The notes under the pieces: generated by a model
The model's database searches: none
Told to the model about the DNA's origin: nothing
Seen by the model: only the letters and a program-made list of their open reading frames with translations
Part shown: positions 35,823 through 44,132 of the stretch, in pieces
How positions within the stretch are numbered: position 1 is the stretch's first letter
How the letters are laid out: each line of letters starts with the position of its first letter
Origin: Oscillospiraceae bacterium
GTDB lineage: Bacteria > Bacillota > Clostridia > Oscillospirales > Oscillospiraceae
Assembly: GCA_022800215.1 (NCBI GenBank)
Contig: JAAWPV010000002.1
Span: 1 to 64,000 of the forward strand
Reading direction: 5' to 3'
DNA: 64,000 nt
Position numbers and translations under genes: made by a program

Positions 35823-36093
35823 CCCCCCAATCCGTGTACCCCGTTGCCATACTCAACTGGGCTTTCTGCTCGTCGTAGGATGCTTTGAGTCGGTCCCACT
35901 GGCCGTCCGTGGCGTCTCCAAACTGGACCTTGCAGTAGGTGATTACCGCCCTCAGGATCAGAGGGTCCATACCCGAGGGTGGAGTAACACCGGCAATGCC
36001 CAAATCGGAGAGTGCCGCATAGATGAGGTTCTGAAGCTCCTCATCATAGGCGTCTGTGGTGATTCGGAGTGCGGTTTTTACCTGCTCCAGCAT
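35770..36093 (-). CDS. Phage head-tail connector (gp6-like)
   Basis: A 107-residue connector of the gp6 type (MLEQVKTALRITTDAYDEEL, LIYAALSDLGIAGV, ILRAVITYCKVQFGD). It forms the ring under the portal. Overlaps the adaptor gene by 53 bases. Confidence 0.85.
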   Translation of the reverse strand: MLEQVKTALRITTDAYDEELQNLIYAALSDLGIAGVTPPSGMDPLILRAVITYCKVQFGDATDGQWDRLKASYDEQKAQLSMATGYTDWGDGNGSVGRDPAGDSQCL

Positions 36094-36097
36094 AGAA

Positions 36098-36346
36098 TCA
36101 CCCCTTCTTCACACCTTTCCGGTGTGCCCGAGAGGGCTGGGTCTCTTTCTCGGGGGCTTCTTCCGGGGTTTCTTCCTCCGGGGTTTCTTCCTCGGGGGCT
36201 TCCTCCTGAGGATCGGTGTCCAAATTGGACACATCCGGCAGTCTCACCGCGGCATCACCGAGGGCCATAAATTGGTCCTCGGTGATCTCCACGATGCTGC
36301 CGGGCCCGCACACCACAGTGGCGGTCTTATCAATGCGGGCCCTCAT
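36098..36346 (-). CDS. Small acidic phage protein after the capsid gene
   Basis: An 82-residue protein with a folded first half (VVCGPGSIVEITEDQFMALG) and an acidic repeat (EEETPEE units) ending in a basic tail. Short proteins here are often head decoration or connector accessories, but I do not recognise this one. Palindrome copy 3 lies in its linker (DVSNLDTD). Confidence 0.72.
   Translation of the reverse strand: MRARIDKTATVVCGPGSIVEITEDQFMALGDAAVRLPDVSNLDTDPQEEAPEEETPEEETPEEAPEKETQPSRAHRKGVKKG
36216..36232. repeat. Dispersed phage palindrome, copy 3
   Basis: GTGTCCAAATTGGACAC, perfect, inside the small acidic gene; read as VSNLDT. Confidence 0.85.
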
Positions 36347-36348
36347 TC

Positions 36349-37536
36349 TTACGCCCCCGATGCCGGCGTAACGGTCACGCGGACAAAGTACTTGGGCCGG
36401 ACGACGCCGAAGCCGGCAAAGAGCTTACCCACGATCTTGATCTTGTCATCCTCGGCCAAGGAGTAGGGATCGGTGACGAAGGATACCATGTCGCCGTCCG
36501 GTGTGATCATTACCGCACCGTCCAGGTCACCCACGATGATCTCCGTCATGGGGGCCAACTGGTCGGAGAACAGGACCTCAACACCGTTGAGGTAGTAGAC
36601 CGGCCGGCCGTTCTCCACCACAACGTTGTAGATGGGCCGCTTGGTGGTGTCTGCCAGGGCCATGAAGCCGTTGAAGAAGGTCTTACGGTTCATAATGGCT
36701 ACGGGGTTGAGGGCGTCGCTGGAGAGCTCAGCCAGAGCGGAGAAGATGGTGAAGGCGTCAAGAGCTGCCGGGGTGAGGCCGGGCACAGCCACGGCGGTGG
36801 CACTGGAAGCAGCAGGGGCGGCCTTGATGGCCGCGATCAGCTGAGCATCAGCTTTAAGCATGATCTTGTTCTCAATCTCATCGTAGATGTAATCCAGGAA
36901 GGCCCGGCTCTTCAGCCGGAGGGCCTCATCGGAGATGGTGATCCACTTCTTGATGGTCTGGGGAGTGATCAGGACCTCACCCAGCGTCAAGACCTCCTCC
37001 GCAGGGGCCGCAGCGCCTTCGGTATGGACCTCGGCATCGGTGGCGGAAAGCTCGAAGGGGAACTTCATCTGACCATCAGTCACCACCCGGCGGATCCGGC
37101 TGGCCAGGATGGAGTGCTCCCAAGAGGTGTTGATCCGGTCCGCCACATAGGTGGGAATGGGAATGGTGCCGCCGTCCACAAGGTCAGTCAGAAGAGCCCG
37201 GGCCTCGGTTGCGTCGCCGGTCCGCAGGTAACGGACGAAAGCGTCCTCATACTCCGCGCTTCCGCGAACCGACTCCAGGGTGCGGGCCTCGGTACCCTCG
37301 GCAGTACCGGCACCGAGAAGCGTGCCGGCACCGGCTGCCACTTCACGAGCACTCTGGCGGCGTCCCTCCAGCTGGAGGACCTGGGAACGCTGCTCCAGGG
37401 CCTCCATAGCTTGGGTGATCTCATCCAAGCGGTTTTCGTCTGCGTTGTCGATTTCAGCGGTAAGGGCAGTGCGCTGCTCCTCCACCTGCTGAGCGGTCAT
37501 GTTGGCGATAGACGCCAGATAGGCCTTAAAATCCAT
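36349..37536 (-). CDS. HK97-type major capsid protein
   Basis: A 395-residue shell protein. An N-terminal coiled-coil scaffolding region (to about residue 90) is probably removed by the protease; the HK97 fold follows (GGTIPIPTYVADRINTSWEH, ITPQTIKKWITISDEALRLK, VAIMNRKTFFNG, FSDQLAPMTEIIVGDL). ATG 37536 (MDFKAYLASI) follows GGAGGT; an upstream ATG at 37551 is less likely. Directly downstream of the protease. Confidence 0.93.
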   Translation of the reverse strand: MDFKAYLASIANMTAQQVEEQRTALTAEIDNADENRLDEITQAMEALEQRSQVLQLEGRRQSAREVAAGAGTLLGAGTAEGTEARTLESVRGSAEYEDAFVRYLRTGDATEARALLTDLVDGGTIPIPTYVADRINTSWEHSILASRIRRVVTDGQMKFPFELSATDAEVHTEGAAAPAEEVLTLGEVLITPQTIKKWITISDEALRLKSRAFLDYIYDEIENKIMLKADAQLIAAIKAAPAASSATAVAVPGLTPAALDAFTIFSALAELSSDALNPVAIMNRKTFFNGFMALADTTKRPIYNVVVENGRPVYYLNGVEVLFSDQLAPMTEIIVGDLDGAVMITPDGDMVSFVTDPYSLAEDDKIKIVGKLFAGFGVVRPKYFVRVTVTPASGA

Positions 37537-38158
37537 CTTTTTTACCTCCAATTTTGGTTTTGATATGGGTTTTCAGTCTCTTTCGTTTCAGCTCCAGCGC
37601 GCGAAGTCGCTCCGCTTCTTGGGCTGCCTTGATCACTCCGTCAAAGTAGCTGCGCGCCGAGACATTGAGCTCAGTATTGGGATTGGCAGGAAAGGCCACC
37701 GGAGAGACGTCAAAAACCTTCTCGATCTTGTCAATGACGCGGGTGTGGGTCTCCGGTTCATAGTGATCGCCTCCAGGCGCAACCCGAAAGGCGAAGGACA
37801 TCTTGGGGTAGTTACCGGCCTTGATATCTTCGAACAATTCCCGCGCTGCCGGGGTGCGGCTGAGATCACTGTGGTGTCCAAGGCCATGTTCGTCCACATA
37901 AATCTCTACAGAGCCGTTACCGGTCCGGGCGTAGACCCGTCCCTCATGCTCCACCCGAAATACGACATCTGACAGATCCGCTTCCTTAAAGGCCGTGGGC
38001 TGGATCCGCTCGAAATAATCCACACCGTCGTAGGTGTACAATTTGTAGGGGGCAAAGGTGGAGGCATAACCATCCACCCGGTAGGAGGGTTTATCCCCCT
38101 CATCGGCCCGGACCGTCATGTCCATGGCCCGATACTCGCGTCCGTCTTTATTCGGCAT
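37526..38158 (-). CDS. HK97-family prohead protease
   Basis: A 210-residue serine protease that matures the procapsid. The catalytic His is in FRVEHEGRVYARTGNG and the Ser in GNYPKMSFAFRV, the U35 pattern. ATG 38158 (MPNKDGREYRAM) follows a GGAGAC site. It overlaps the portal stop by 11 bases and the capsid start by 11. Confidence 0.92.
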   Translation of the reverse strand: MPNKDGREYRAMDMTVRADEGDKPSYRVDGYASTFAPYKLYTYDGVDYFERIQPTAFKEADLSDVVFRVEHEGRVYARTGNGSVEIYVDEHGLGHHSDLSRTPAARELFEDIKAGNYPKMSFAFRVAPGGDHYEPETHTRVIDKIEKVFDVSPVAFPANPNTELNVSARSYFDGVIKAAQEAERLRALELKRKRLKTHIKTKIGGKKDGF

Positions 38159-39335
38159 TTCCGTCGTCTCCTTCCGTTTGTGTAGAATAGCTGTATTCGC
38201 CCCGGATGGGGGCCTTTTGCCCGGAACCGTCCGGTAAGGGCGGATAGTTGAAAAGCTCCCGAATCTCGTCAATGAGTAGGGCGCCCCGGTCACCCAACTG
38301 TTGGGCCATACTGACCTTGGCTGAGGTAGTCATATACTGGAGCCGGTTGGCAGTAGCCAGGAACTCGCTGCCCAAGGCTCGCTCACGTTCCGTAAAGGCA
38401 GCCTTGGTCATCACCTCGGAAAACTGGATGGCGAAAACCTCAATGGCCCCATTGAAAAAGGCATCCAGGTCGTCACCCGTCGCCTCATTTCTCATCACCT
38501 TGTCATTGACACCAAAATAGTCCGCTACATTCTCCCGGATCATCCTCATTTGATCGGCGTCTGGGGTATATGGACTGTAGGTCAGCTGCTTAATGTCGGA
38601 GTAGGTATTCGGGAAGAGAAGGATCCCGCCGCTTTTGGCATCGGCCGAGAGGTTCTCTGCGCTGAAGCGCAGCCGCTCTCTTGACAAGTCATCCGCAGTG
38701 GAGAAGTTGCTTACCCTGGCGGAAAAGCGATAGGTGGCCGAGTTCTTTGCGCTTTCCTCAATACCCTGGTTCTGAATGTGGATCAGCTGCATGGTCTCAT
38801 CCAGGGGAGCGTTGGAGGATCCAAAAAAGTCATCGTCATACTGGTACTTGGTCATGATCGCACACCGGCGGAGCTCCACAGCAGCCCGCTGGCCACTGGA
38901 AAAGGTGTACCGGAGCCAGGGCTCTCCCTTGTACTCTACAACCTCACAGCGGCTTGGGAGGACGGTGTAAAAGCCGGTAGTCACCAGGTACTCATCCATC
39001 ACCGGGACAATAAAGGCCGTGTTGTTGACGTCCAGGATGGTGGACGTTCGCGCAAGGAACTGGCTCCAGGTTTGCCATTGATTGGGACCCAAGCGAAGTT
39101 TGGCTTGGAGATCTGGCCGGGCAGTTCCCCGGATATCCACCTTCAGCTTGGATATATGGCGCGCCCTGGCCTCAATGGCTGCCCGCACCAGTTCGCTTTC
39201 ATAGATGGATCCCTTCCAGTTGGTAAAGACCGGCCGGTACCCGGTAAAGGTCCGAAAGAATCCTTCGGCCGACTGAAGTGCTTGTTGGGCTTCTTTGTCC
39301 TTCTTGGGACGGAAAATACTATCAAATAGACCCAT
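38148..39335 (-). CDS. Phage portal protein (HK97 type)
   Basis: A 395-residue portal ring subunit. MGLFDSIFRPKK, SELVRAAIEARARHISKL, STILDVNNTAFIVPV and DYFGVNDKVMRNEA are typical. It starts at the stop of the large terminase (one base apart). Complete. Confidence 0.93.
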   Translation of the reverse strand: MGLFDSIFRPKKDKEAQQALQSAEGFFRTFTGYRPVFTNWKGSIYESELVRAAIEARARHISKLKVDIRGTARPDLQAKLRLGPNQWQTWSQFLARTSTILDVNNTAFIVPVMDEYLVTTGFYTVLPSRCEVVEYKGEPWLRYTFSSGQRAAVELRRCAIMTKYQYDDDFFGSSNAPLDETMQLIHIQNQGIEESAKNSATYRFSARVSNFSTADDLSRERLRFSAENLSADAKSGGILLFPNTYSDIKQLTYSPYTPDADQMRMIRENVADYFGVNDKVMRNEATGDDLDAFFNGAIEVFAIQFSEVMTKAAFTERERALGSEFLATANRLQYMTTSAKVSMAQQLGDRGALLIDEIRELFNYPPLPDGSGQKAPIRGEYSYSTQTEGDDGNAE

Positions 39336-39336
39336 T

Positions 39337-41016
39337 TCACGCCGTCCTTTCCCGCTTGTTTCTCAATTGTTCGCCGATTTCTCCGGCCCATTTCTGGCGG
39401 ACCGTCATGGCATCCAGGAGAGCCGCAGCGCCATCGATGTGTTCGGTTGCAGCGACCTTCACCAGCCGGCCGCGCCCTCTTTGGATGTTCATCTGGACGG
39501 CACTGTTAAGGAGGTGTATTTTGAGAAGGTCATTATCGCCGATGTGGACCTTGCCATCCTCAATAAGGCCGCGGGTCTCCTCAATAACAGGCCACAGGTT
39601 ATCCCCCTGGTAGACGTCATCCGTCTGAAAACCATAGGCCTTGAGGTCATTGACCAGATACTGAGCGGAATAGCGGTCATACCCAATCTTCAGGGGGAGG
39701 ATCTCATAATCCTCGACCAGGTTCGTGACCCAGTTGTAGCAGTCTTTGTAATCCACAAAGTTGTCGCCGGAGAGGGTCAGAAGGCCCCGCTCCACGTAGA
39801 TGTCATAGGGGATGCCATCCCGGGCGATAGCCGCGTCCAGCCGTCCAGCGGGGAGGAAAAATTGGGCAAATACATAGAGCTCACCATCCCGCTCGATGAC
39901 CGCCACACAGGCTGTGAGATCCCGGGTCTGGGAGAGGTCGATGCCCACTACGCAGTAAGAGCTGCGGAAGTTATCCAGAGACAACGGCTCTCCGCCGGCG
40001 GCAGTGACCACATGGGACGGGAGCCAGGCTTGGGAGGAGTTCTGCTTGATGTTGCAGAATTTGGTGAGAAATTCGGCCTTTTTTGAGAGGGATTCCCGGG
40101 CAATCTCGATTTGGTCCCGGATAAATGTTTCCTTGACAGACACCCCAAGGCCGGGCAGACTCTTGCGCAGCTCTTCCAGGTCGTCCCACAGCTCGATATC
40201 GTCGATGGTGTACAGGACCGGCAACAGGCGAGTTTCCCGGCTATCTCCCTGGAGAAAGCGGGTCCCTCGTTTGAAAAGCTCGTCATAGATGCCATCGTCT
40301 ACGTATCCGGAGGAACTGATACCCAAGGTGATAGGCTCATTACGGGCGCCAGTACCAGATACCATGACCTCATACTGTCTAAGGCCTCGCTGCGCCGGCC
40401 AGGCGGCCAGCTCATCGCATACGGTCAGCATAGGCGAAAAGCCGTCGGCCTTTTTCTCGCTGAAGGCCACCTTCCGGACTGTGGCGTTTTTGGACGGGAT
40501 GTTATAGCCCCGCTTGCGCTTTTCGGTCCGTCTTTTCAGCTCTGGGCTTTGTTCCATGGAGAACTCAAAGGCAGCATAGACCAAATCGCTCTGCTCCAGC
40601 TTTGGGGCCACGCAGTAGATCTCCGAGCCAAATTCCCCATCCAGATAGGCCTCATAGGCCATGATGGCAGCCGCCAGGAGGGTCTTTCCCATCTTGCGTC
40701 CCACCACCAGAAGGACTTCGCGAAACTGTCGGTAGCCGTCCTGGTCGACGACACCGTAGAGGATCGAAAGAAATGCCTTTTGCCACAGAGACAGCTTCAG
40801 CCGCTTAGGGGCCAGGGGACCCTTGTTGTGGCGGATATAGCGCTCAATGAACCGGATGGCCCTGTCCGCCTTTTGGACGTCAAAGATGTACGTCCCATCC
40901 TCCATGCCGGCAACGATTTTCTCATACAGCAGCCGGACCCATTTCCCTACACTCTCAGTGCCCTTCTGGATGGCCTGCCAATACTCCAGGATGTGGTTCT
41001 CCATCACCGTTTCCAT
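39337..41016 (-). CDS. Phage terminase large subunit
   Basis: A 559-residue packaging motor. The ATPase has a Walker A-like motif (VVGRKMGKTLLAAA) and Walker B (MLTVCDELAAW); the nuclease domain has the acidic residues VVGIDLSQTRDLT and later IGYDRYSAQY. ATG 41016 gives METVMENHIL; ATG 41004 is an alternative with a better upstream GGA. HK97/Terminase_1 type. Immediately follows the small subunit. Confidence 0.93.
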   Translation of the reverse strand: METVMENHILEYWQAIQKGTESVGKWVRLLYEKIVAGMEDGTYIFDVQKADRAIRFIERYIRHNKGPLAPKRLKLSLWQKAFLSILYGVVDQDGYRQFREVLLVVGRKMGKTLLAAAIMAYEAYLDGEFGSEIYCVAPKLEQSDLVYAAFEFSMEQSPELKRRTEKRKRGYNIPSKNATVRKVAFSEKKADGFSPMLTVCDELAAWPAQRGLRQYEVMVSGTGARNEPITLGISSSGYVDDGIYDELFKRGTRFLQGDSRETRLLPVLYTIDDIELWDDLEELRKSLPGLGVSVKETFIRDQIEIARESLSKKAEFLTKFCNIKQNSSQAWLPSHVVTAAGGEPLSLDNFRSSYCVVGIDLSQTRDLTACVAVIERDGELYVFAQFFLPAGRLDAAIARDGIPYDIYVERGLLTLSGDNFVDYKDCYNWVTNLVEDYEILPLKIGYDRYSAQYLVNDLKAYGFQTDDVYQGDNLWPVIEETRGLIEDGKVHIGDNDLLKIHLLNSAVQMNIQRGRGRLVKVAATEHIDGAAALLDAMTVRQKWAGEIGEQLRNKRERTA

Positions 41017-41020
41017 GGGC

Positions 41021-41347
41021 TTAGAAATCGTCCAGATCGTCCTTTTCGTGGATCTCCGGGCACAGGTCGTTGAGCTGCTTGATGATAGACTGGTAGGCCT
41101 TGTCAGTGCTGGTAAAGGCTCTGGATGCAGGACGCTCCCGCTCATAGGGTTTTGCCCCGGCAGACTGGGAGAACTGCTCCGTCTCGCCGTTTTTCTTCAG
41201 GTCCGCCCACAGGGCGTCCAATCGTACCCGGAGACGGGCCGCCTGGCGGATGAGCCCCTCGGCTACCGCCAGCTTGTTAGCGGGCAGGCCTGCATAAATG
41301 CCCATCAGCCGATCGTACTCGCTCTTTTCCGTGATCTTCTTGGCCAT
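41021..41347 (-). CDS. Phage terminase small subunit (P27-like)
   Basis: A 108-residue DNA-recognition subunit (SEYDRLMGIYAGLPANKLAV, QAARLRVRLDALWADLKKNG, QSIIKQLNDLCPEI) of P27 style. ATG 41347 follows AAAGGAGG. Confidence 0.87.
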   Translation of the reverse strand: MAKKITEKSEYDRLMGIYAGLPANKLAVAEGLIRQAARLRVRLDALWADLKKNGETEQFSQSAGAKPYERERPASRAFTSTDKAYQSIIKQLNDLCPEIHEKDDLDDF

Positions 41348-41455
41348 TCTTTGGCCTCCTTTCTCCGAGGGGGGGTCATATACGCCTTGCGGGGGAAAAG
41401 ATGACCCCACTCGCCGGTCTCCCGGGGGGGTAGTGCCGTAGGGGGAGAGGGGGGG
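41348..41455. other. Non-coding G-rich stretch, candidate cos site
   Basis: 108 bp without a gene between the HNH nuclease and the small terminase. It has four G-runs of 5-7 and an inverted repeat GGGGTCAT / ATGACCCC (41372-41379 / 41401-41408). In HK97-like phages with an HNH gene here, the packaging site is close by. Confidence 0.45.
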
Positions 41456-41746
41456 CTATGTGAGCACCCGACCCAGCTCATCCAGGCGATAGCGATGCGC
41501 TCTCTGCCTATGTAAGTCTCCATGACAGTCCCGGCACACCAACTCCAGGTTGCTCCAGCTCAGGGTGATGGCAGGGTCCCGGATATTGTCCGGAGTGATA
41601 GGCTGGCGATGGTGGACGATTTCGCCCGGCTGATAGATGCCTCGCTTGAGACACTCCTCGCACAGTCTACCTACGCTCTTGGCATACCCATCCCGACACT
41701 GCTGCCAGGCTTTAGACCTGTAGAACCACTTGGCGTACTCTTGCAT
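41456..41746 (-). CDS. Phage HNH endonuclease
   Basis: A 96-residue nuclease: CEECLKRG, VHHRQPITPDN (HH of the motif) and NLELVCRDCHGDLH with the CxxC zinc pair. It stimulates cos cleavage with the terminase in related phages. ATG 41746 follows GAGGTAA. Confidence 0.9.
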   Translation of the reverse strand: MQEYAKWFYRSKAWQQCRDGYAKSVGRLCEECLKRGIYQPGEIVHHRQPITPDNIRDPAITLSWSNLELVCRDCHGDLHRQRAHRYRLDELGRVLT

Positions 41747-41771
41747 GACGTTTACCTCGGCAAAAACAAAA

Positions 41772-41969
41772 AGCGCCAGAGACCAAGCCGTCAAAAGACG
41801 GTCTGGGCTCCGGCGCTCAACGCTCTGGCCTCTGCGCTATTCTCAATTTTGGGCCGGCGGTTCGCCCGGTCGCCGGGCTATCACCTCCCGCCGGGAAAAC
41901 AAAACACCGGAGTCCAATCCCGACCGCTTGGGTCGTTCATGGGCTCCGGCGTTCAACGCTCTGGCCTCT
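41772..41969. repeat. Two related hairpins with a 29-bp direct repeat
   Basis: Direct repeat 41805-41833 and 41941-41969 (28 of 29 identical). Each copy is the 3' half of a hairpin: AGCGCC / GGCGCT with CCGTC / GACGG (41772-41817), and CCGGAG / CTCCGG with CGACC / GGTCG (41907-41949). A third stem GCCCGG / CCGGGC (41864-41878) lies between. Non-coding except for the end of the zinc-ribbon gene. Confidence 0.7.
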
Positions 41970-42137
41970 TGTGATATTCAGGACGATGGTCTCCTTGCAG
42001 TCTCGGCAATAGACCGGAAGGTTTTGAGCCACCGTGTCATCCGTGATGCGGAGCAGGTGGCGGTTCCTTCGACAGACCGGACAGGTGATCCATCCATCCT
42101 TCACGTCGATTTTATCACGCTTCACGCTATCGGTCAA
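41937..42137 (-). CDS. Cysteine-rich KTR-like zinc-ribbon protein
   Basis: A 66-residue protein with two CxxC pairs (ITCPVCRRNRH and VYCRDCKETIVLNI), like the cysteine-rich KTR proteins of Firmicute mobile elements. It may bind DNA or RNA. TTG 42137 is a tentative start after AAGGGG; internal GTG codons are possible. Confidence 0.62.
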   Translation of the reverse strand: MTDSVKRDKIDVKDGWITCPVCRRNRHLLRITDDTVAQNLPVYCRDCKETIVLNITRGQSVERRSP

Positions 42138-42186
42138 CCCCTTTTCAAAAACGTGTCTTATTTTACACTACATTTCAAGATAGTAT

Positions 42187-42204
42187 CGCGCGCGCACGCG
42201 CGCG
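42187..42204. repeat. Alternating CG tract next to the Rep-like gene
   Basis: CGCGCGCG-CA-CGCGCGCG, 18 bp, nearly a perfect hairpin and Z-DNA-prone, four bases beyond the stop of the gene at 42208. It is followed by TTTTT on the + strand. Confidence 0.75.
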
Positions 42205-42207
42205 TTT

Positions 42208-42972
42208 TTAATGTGTACCATCAATCCAACTCGCATAATAGTAGGCCCCAAAGTCATTCTCCATACTGCTCCGACGGGACCAAAGGGCTGAGCTGGGGAT
42301 ATCGATCTGGTTGGAGCTGTCCATCCAGACCTCAGGCGGCAACACTTGGGCATTGAGATGGCGGGAGCAACTCCAGGGATGGCGGCCGATCGGAATGACC
42401 ACACCGTCGGTACGCTCTTTATTCAGGTACTCCGCCAGTCGGCGATAGCCGCCATCACACACCTCCACCCATTTCCCTGTTGATGGGTCCTTGTATTGGT
42501 GGGTCAGCAATACTGGCTCATCCTCCACTTGGCCATTCCGCCAGAGGTGTTGCATCTCTACAGGACTGAGATCCTCATATCTGGCAGCGAAGTGGATATG
42601 GAGTCGATGGTCGCCGTGGAGGCCTTCGATGGCGTAGGCATAATCCAATGGTTTTCCCTCTCGCCATCGTCGGGCCCGGCAAAGGAAAGCTCGGAGGTCC
42701 CGGCGGACACCCAAAAAATCAGGCGGGAGATGTTCGTTGTCATAGGTCAGGGAGTAATGGGTCCCTGTAGGGCCCAGGATTGCCAAACGAATCTCCAGCC
42801 GATCCACCTGGCGACGATTAACCGCACATTTCTGGTACTTCTTTAGTTGAGCCTTGGCCCGATGATCCAGAGCCGTTTCGTCGGGCTTATACCGTGGCCG
42901 GAGCGCCCGGCACTCCTTCACCAGATCTCCGGCTCGCTGCCGGGTGCAGTGGTAGATTAGAGAATCAGGCAT
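42208..42972 (-). CDS. HUH-type Rep-like protein
   Basis: A 254-residue protein with the three rolling-circle initiator motifs: motif I HYSLTYDNEHL, motif II HRLHIHFAARY (HUH) and motif III RRLAEYLNKER with a likely catalytic Tyr. Such proteins nick a DNA strand at an origin or transfer site. Its place between structural and early phage genes is unusual. ATG 42972 follows GGTGAG and overlaps the previous stop by 8 bases. Confidence 0.75.
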   Translation of the reverse strand: MPDSLIYHCTRQRAGDLVKECRALRPRYKPDETALDHRAKAQLKKYQKCAVNRRQVDRLEIRLAILGPTGTHYSLTYDNEHLPPDFLGVRRDLRAFLCRARRWREGKPLDYAYAIEGLHGDHRLHIHFAARYEDLSPVEMQHLWRNGQVEDEPVLLTHQYKDPSTGKWVEVCDGGYRRLAEYLNKERTDGVVIPIGRHPWSCSRHLNAQVLPPEVWMDSSNQIDIPSSALWSRRSSMENDFGAYYYASWIDGTH

Positions 42973-43324
42973 GAGGCTCACCGTCCTCGGCATAATAAAA
43001 TGGTGCCCCAGCAAATACAATATCGAAATACACCTGCAAATAGGACATGCTACCACCAAAGGATGCCACCCATTTCATCCAGTGCTCGGTCTGATTTCGT
43101 GAGGCCCCCATTTTCATCAGCAGCCCACGGAAACGGCGTCTTGACATCCGGGGCAGGCGAAAGGAAAATGTCTGTTCTTTGAAGGGCGTAACAGGATAGG
43201 CTATATTTCTCATAGCATCCTCAGGCTCCCCAAGACTAATTGATAAGACACCGTCAAACGGGATGAGATGGCCGTCTGATTTTTTTATAAAGATTACACC
43301 AACTTCTCCATTTTCAAAGCCCAT
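42965..43324 (-). CDS. Phage hypothetical protein
   Basis: A 119-residue protein (MGFENGEVGVIFIKKSDGHL, then FSFRLPRMSRRRFRGLLMKMG) that I do not recognise. It overlaps neighbours by 8-11 bases in a tight operon. Confidence 0.65.
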   Translation of the reverse strand: MGFENGEVGVIFIKKSDGHLIPFDGVLSISLGEPEDAMRNIAYPVTPFKEQTFSFRLPRMSRRRFRGLLMKMGASRNQTEHWMKWVASFGGSMSYLQVYFDIVFAGAPFYYAEDGEPHA

Positions 43325-43724
43325 GCTTCATATCACCACCTTCCCCTTCAATTTCATATGGCGGCAGTATCGGAAGCCAATGGCTGAGGAGTTTTATATC
43401 GAAGTTGACATATGAGCCCGGCCGAGCCATAATCCTCCAACCAACAGTGGTATACTGCCCAAAGCGCGGAAGCCAAAAGCCATCTGCTTTCATCACACAA
43501 AGCACCATTTCTCCAAGGGCCGGAAGTCGTTCCTCAACGCTAATCCACTGATATGCAGTCTGACAAGCGCCTTGGGCCGCCTGCTGGCATCTATCTGTGT
43601 GTTGGCAGTATATATTGAGGCCCCATGGGAGATTATCGGCATAAGCCACTGTAGTCTTCGGTTCTAAGTAAGGGCACCTACAGCACCAGGACGGAAGAGA
43701 AACATTAACAGGTAAGCCATTCAT
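43314..43724 (-). CDS. DUF551-like phage protein
   Basis: A 136-residue protein with the DUF551 pattern (YQWISVEERLPALGEMVLCV, later LSHWLPILPP) and an N-terminal cysteine cluster (CCRCPYLEP, CQHTDRC). Function unknown. Its ATG overlaps the stop of the zinc-ribbon gene (ATGA). Confidence 0.77.
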   Translation of the reverse strand: MNGLPVNVSLPSWCCRCPYLEPKTTVAYADNLPWGLNIYCQHTDRCQQAAQGACQTAYQWISVEERLPALGEMVLCVMKADGFWLPRFGQYTTVGWRIMARPGSYVNFDIKLLSHWLPILPPYEIEGEGGDMKHGL

Positions 43725-43900
43725 TCTTTCACCACATTTCTGGTGTCCAAATTGGACACCTCTCGTTGCTTCCGAGTCAGACAGACCGGGCAGATTTTGC
43801 CCCCCTGATAGTTGCGAAGGGTCCGATCCGTGGTCCCGCAGATTTGGCACCCTACGAACACGATCCGGCTGGCAAGCTCCAGCCGCCGCTGCTTATTCAT
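43721..43900 (-). CDS. Small phage zinc-ribbon protein
   Basis: A 59-residue protein with two CxxC pairs (GCQICGTTDRT and KICPVCLTRKQ). Palindrome copy 4 encodes its tail (REVSNLDTRNVVKE). It overlaps the upstream gene by 8 bases and the downstream gene by four. Found by reading the sequence; its small size makes it easy to miss. Confidence 0.72.
   Translation of the reverse strand: MNKQRRLELASRIVFVGCQICGTTDRTLRNYQGGKICPVCLTRKQREVSNLDTRNVVKE
43743..43759. repeat. Dispersed phage palindrome, copy 4
   Basis: GTGTCCAAATTGGACAC, perfect, near the 3' end of the zinc-ribbon gene, 19 bp upstream of the next start codon. Confidence 0.85.
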
Positions 43901-44132
43901 CCCTCGGCACCTCCCCGCAGTCGAATGCTACCGCCAATAATAGATTCCTGAGTGCGAACCCCGCACGGCGGCAAGCTTTACCAAACGCTCCGCACACAAT
44001 ACACAAATGACAGTAAGAAAACCACTGGTCATAGGTGGAAAGAAGGGGGCGGCGTCTGGCCAACACTCTGGCATCATTTCTCGAAACACCCGCCGCCATC
44101 ATCTTCTTCTCAAAGCGTTTCCGGGTCATCAA
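43893..44132 (-). CDS. Phage hypothetical protein
   Basis: A 79-residue protein, basic at the N-terminus (MTRKRFEKKMMAAGVSRNDA) with cysteines in the second half (YCHLCIVCGAFGKACRR). Not recognised. Overlaps its neighbours in the operon. Confidence 0.65.
   Translation of the reverse strand: MMTRKRFEKKMMAAGVSRNDARVLARRRPLLSTYDQWFSYCHLCIVCGAFGKACRRAGFALRNLLLAVAFDCGEVPRDE

Noticed and set aside
37874..37881. Further palindrome copies at 37874, 45334 and 46448
   Set aside because: Only one 8-base half (GTGTCCAA or TTGGACAC) is present at each; the other half does not match, so they are expected by chance.
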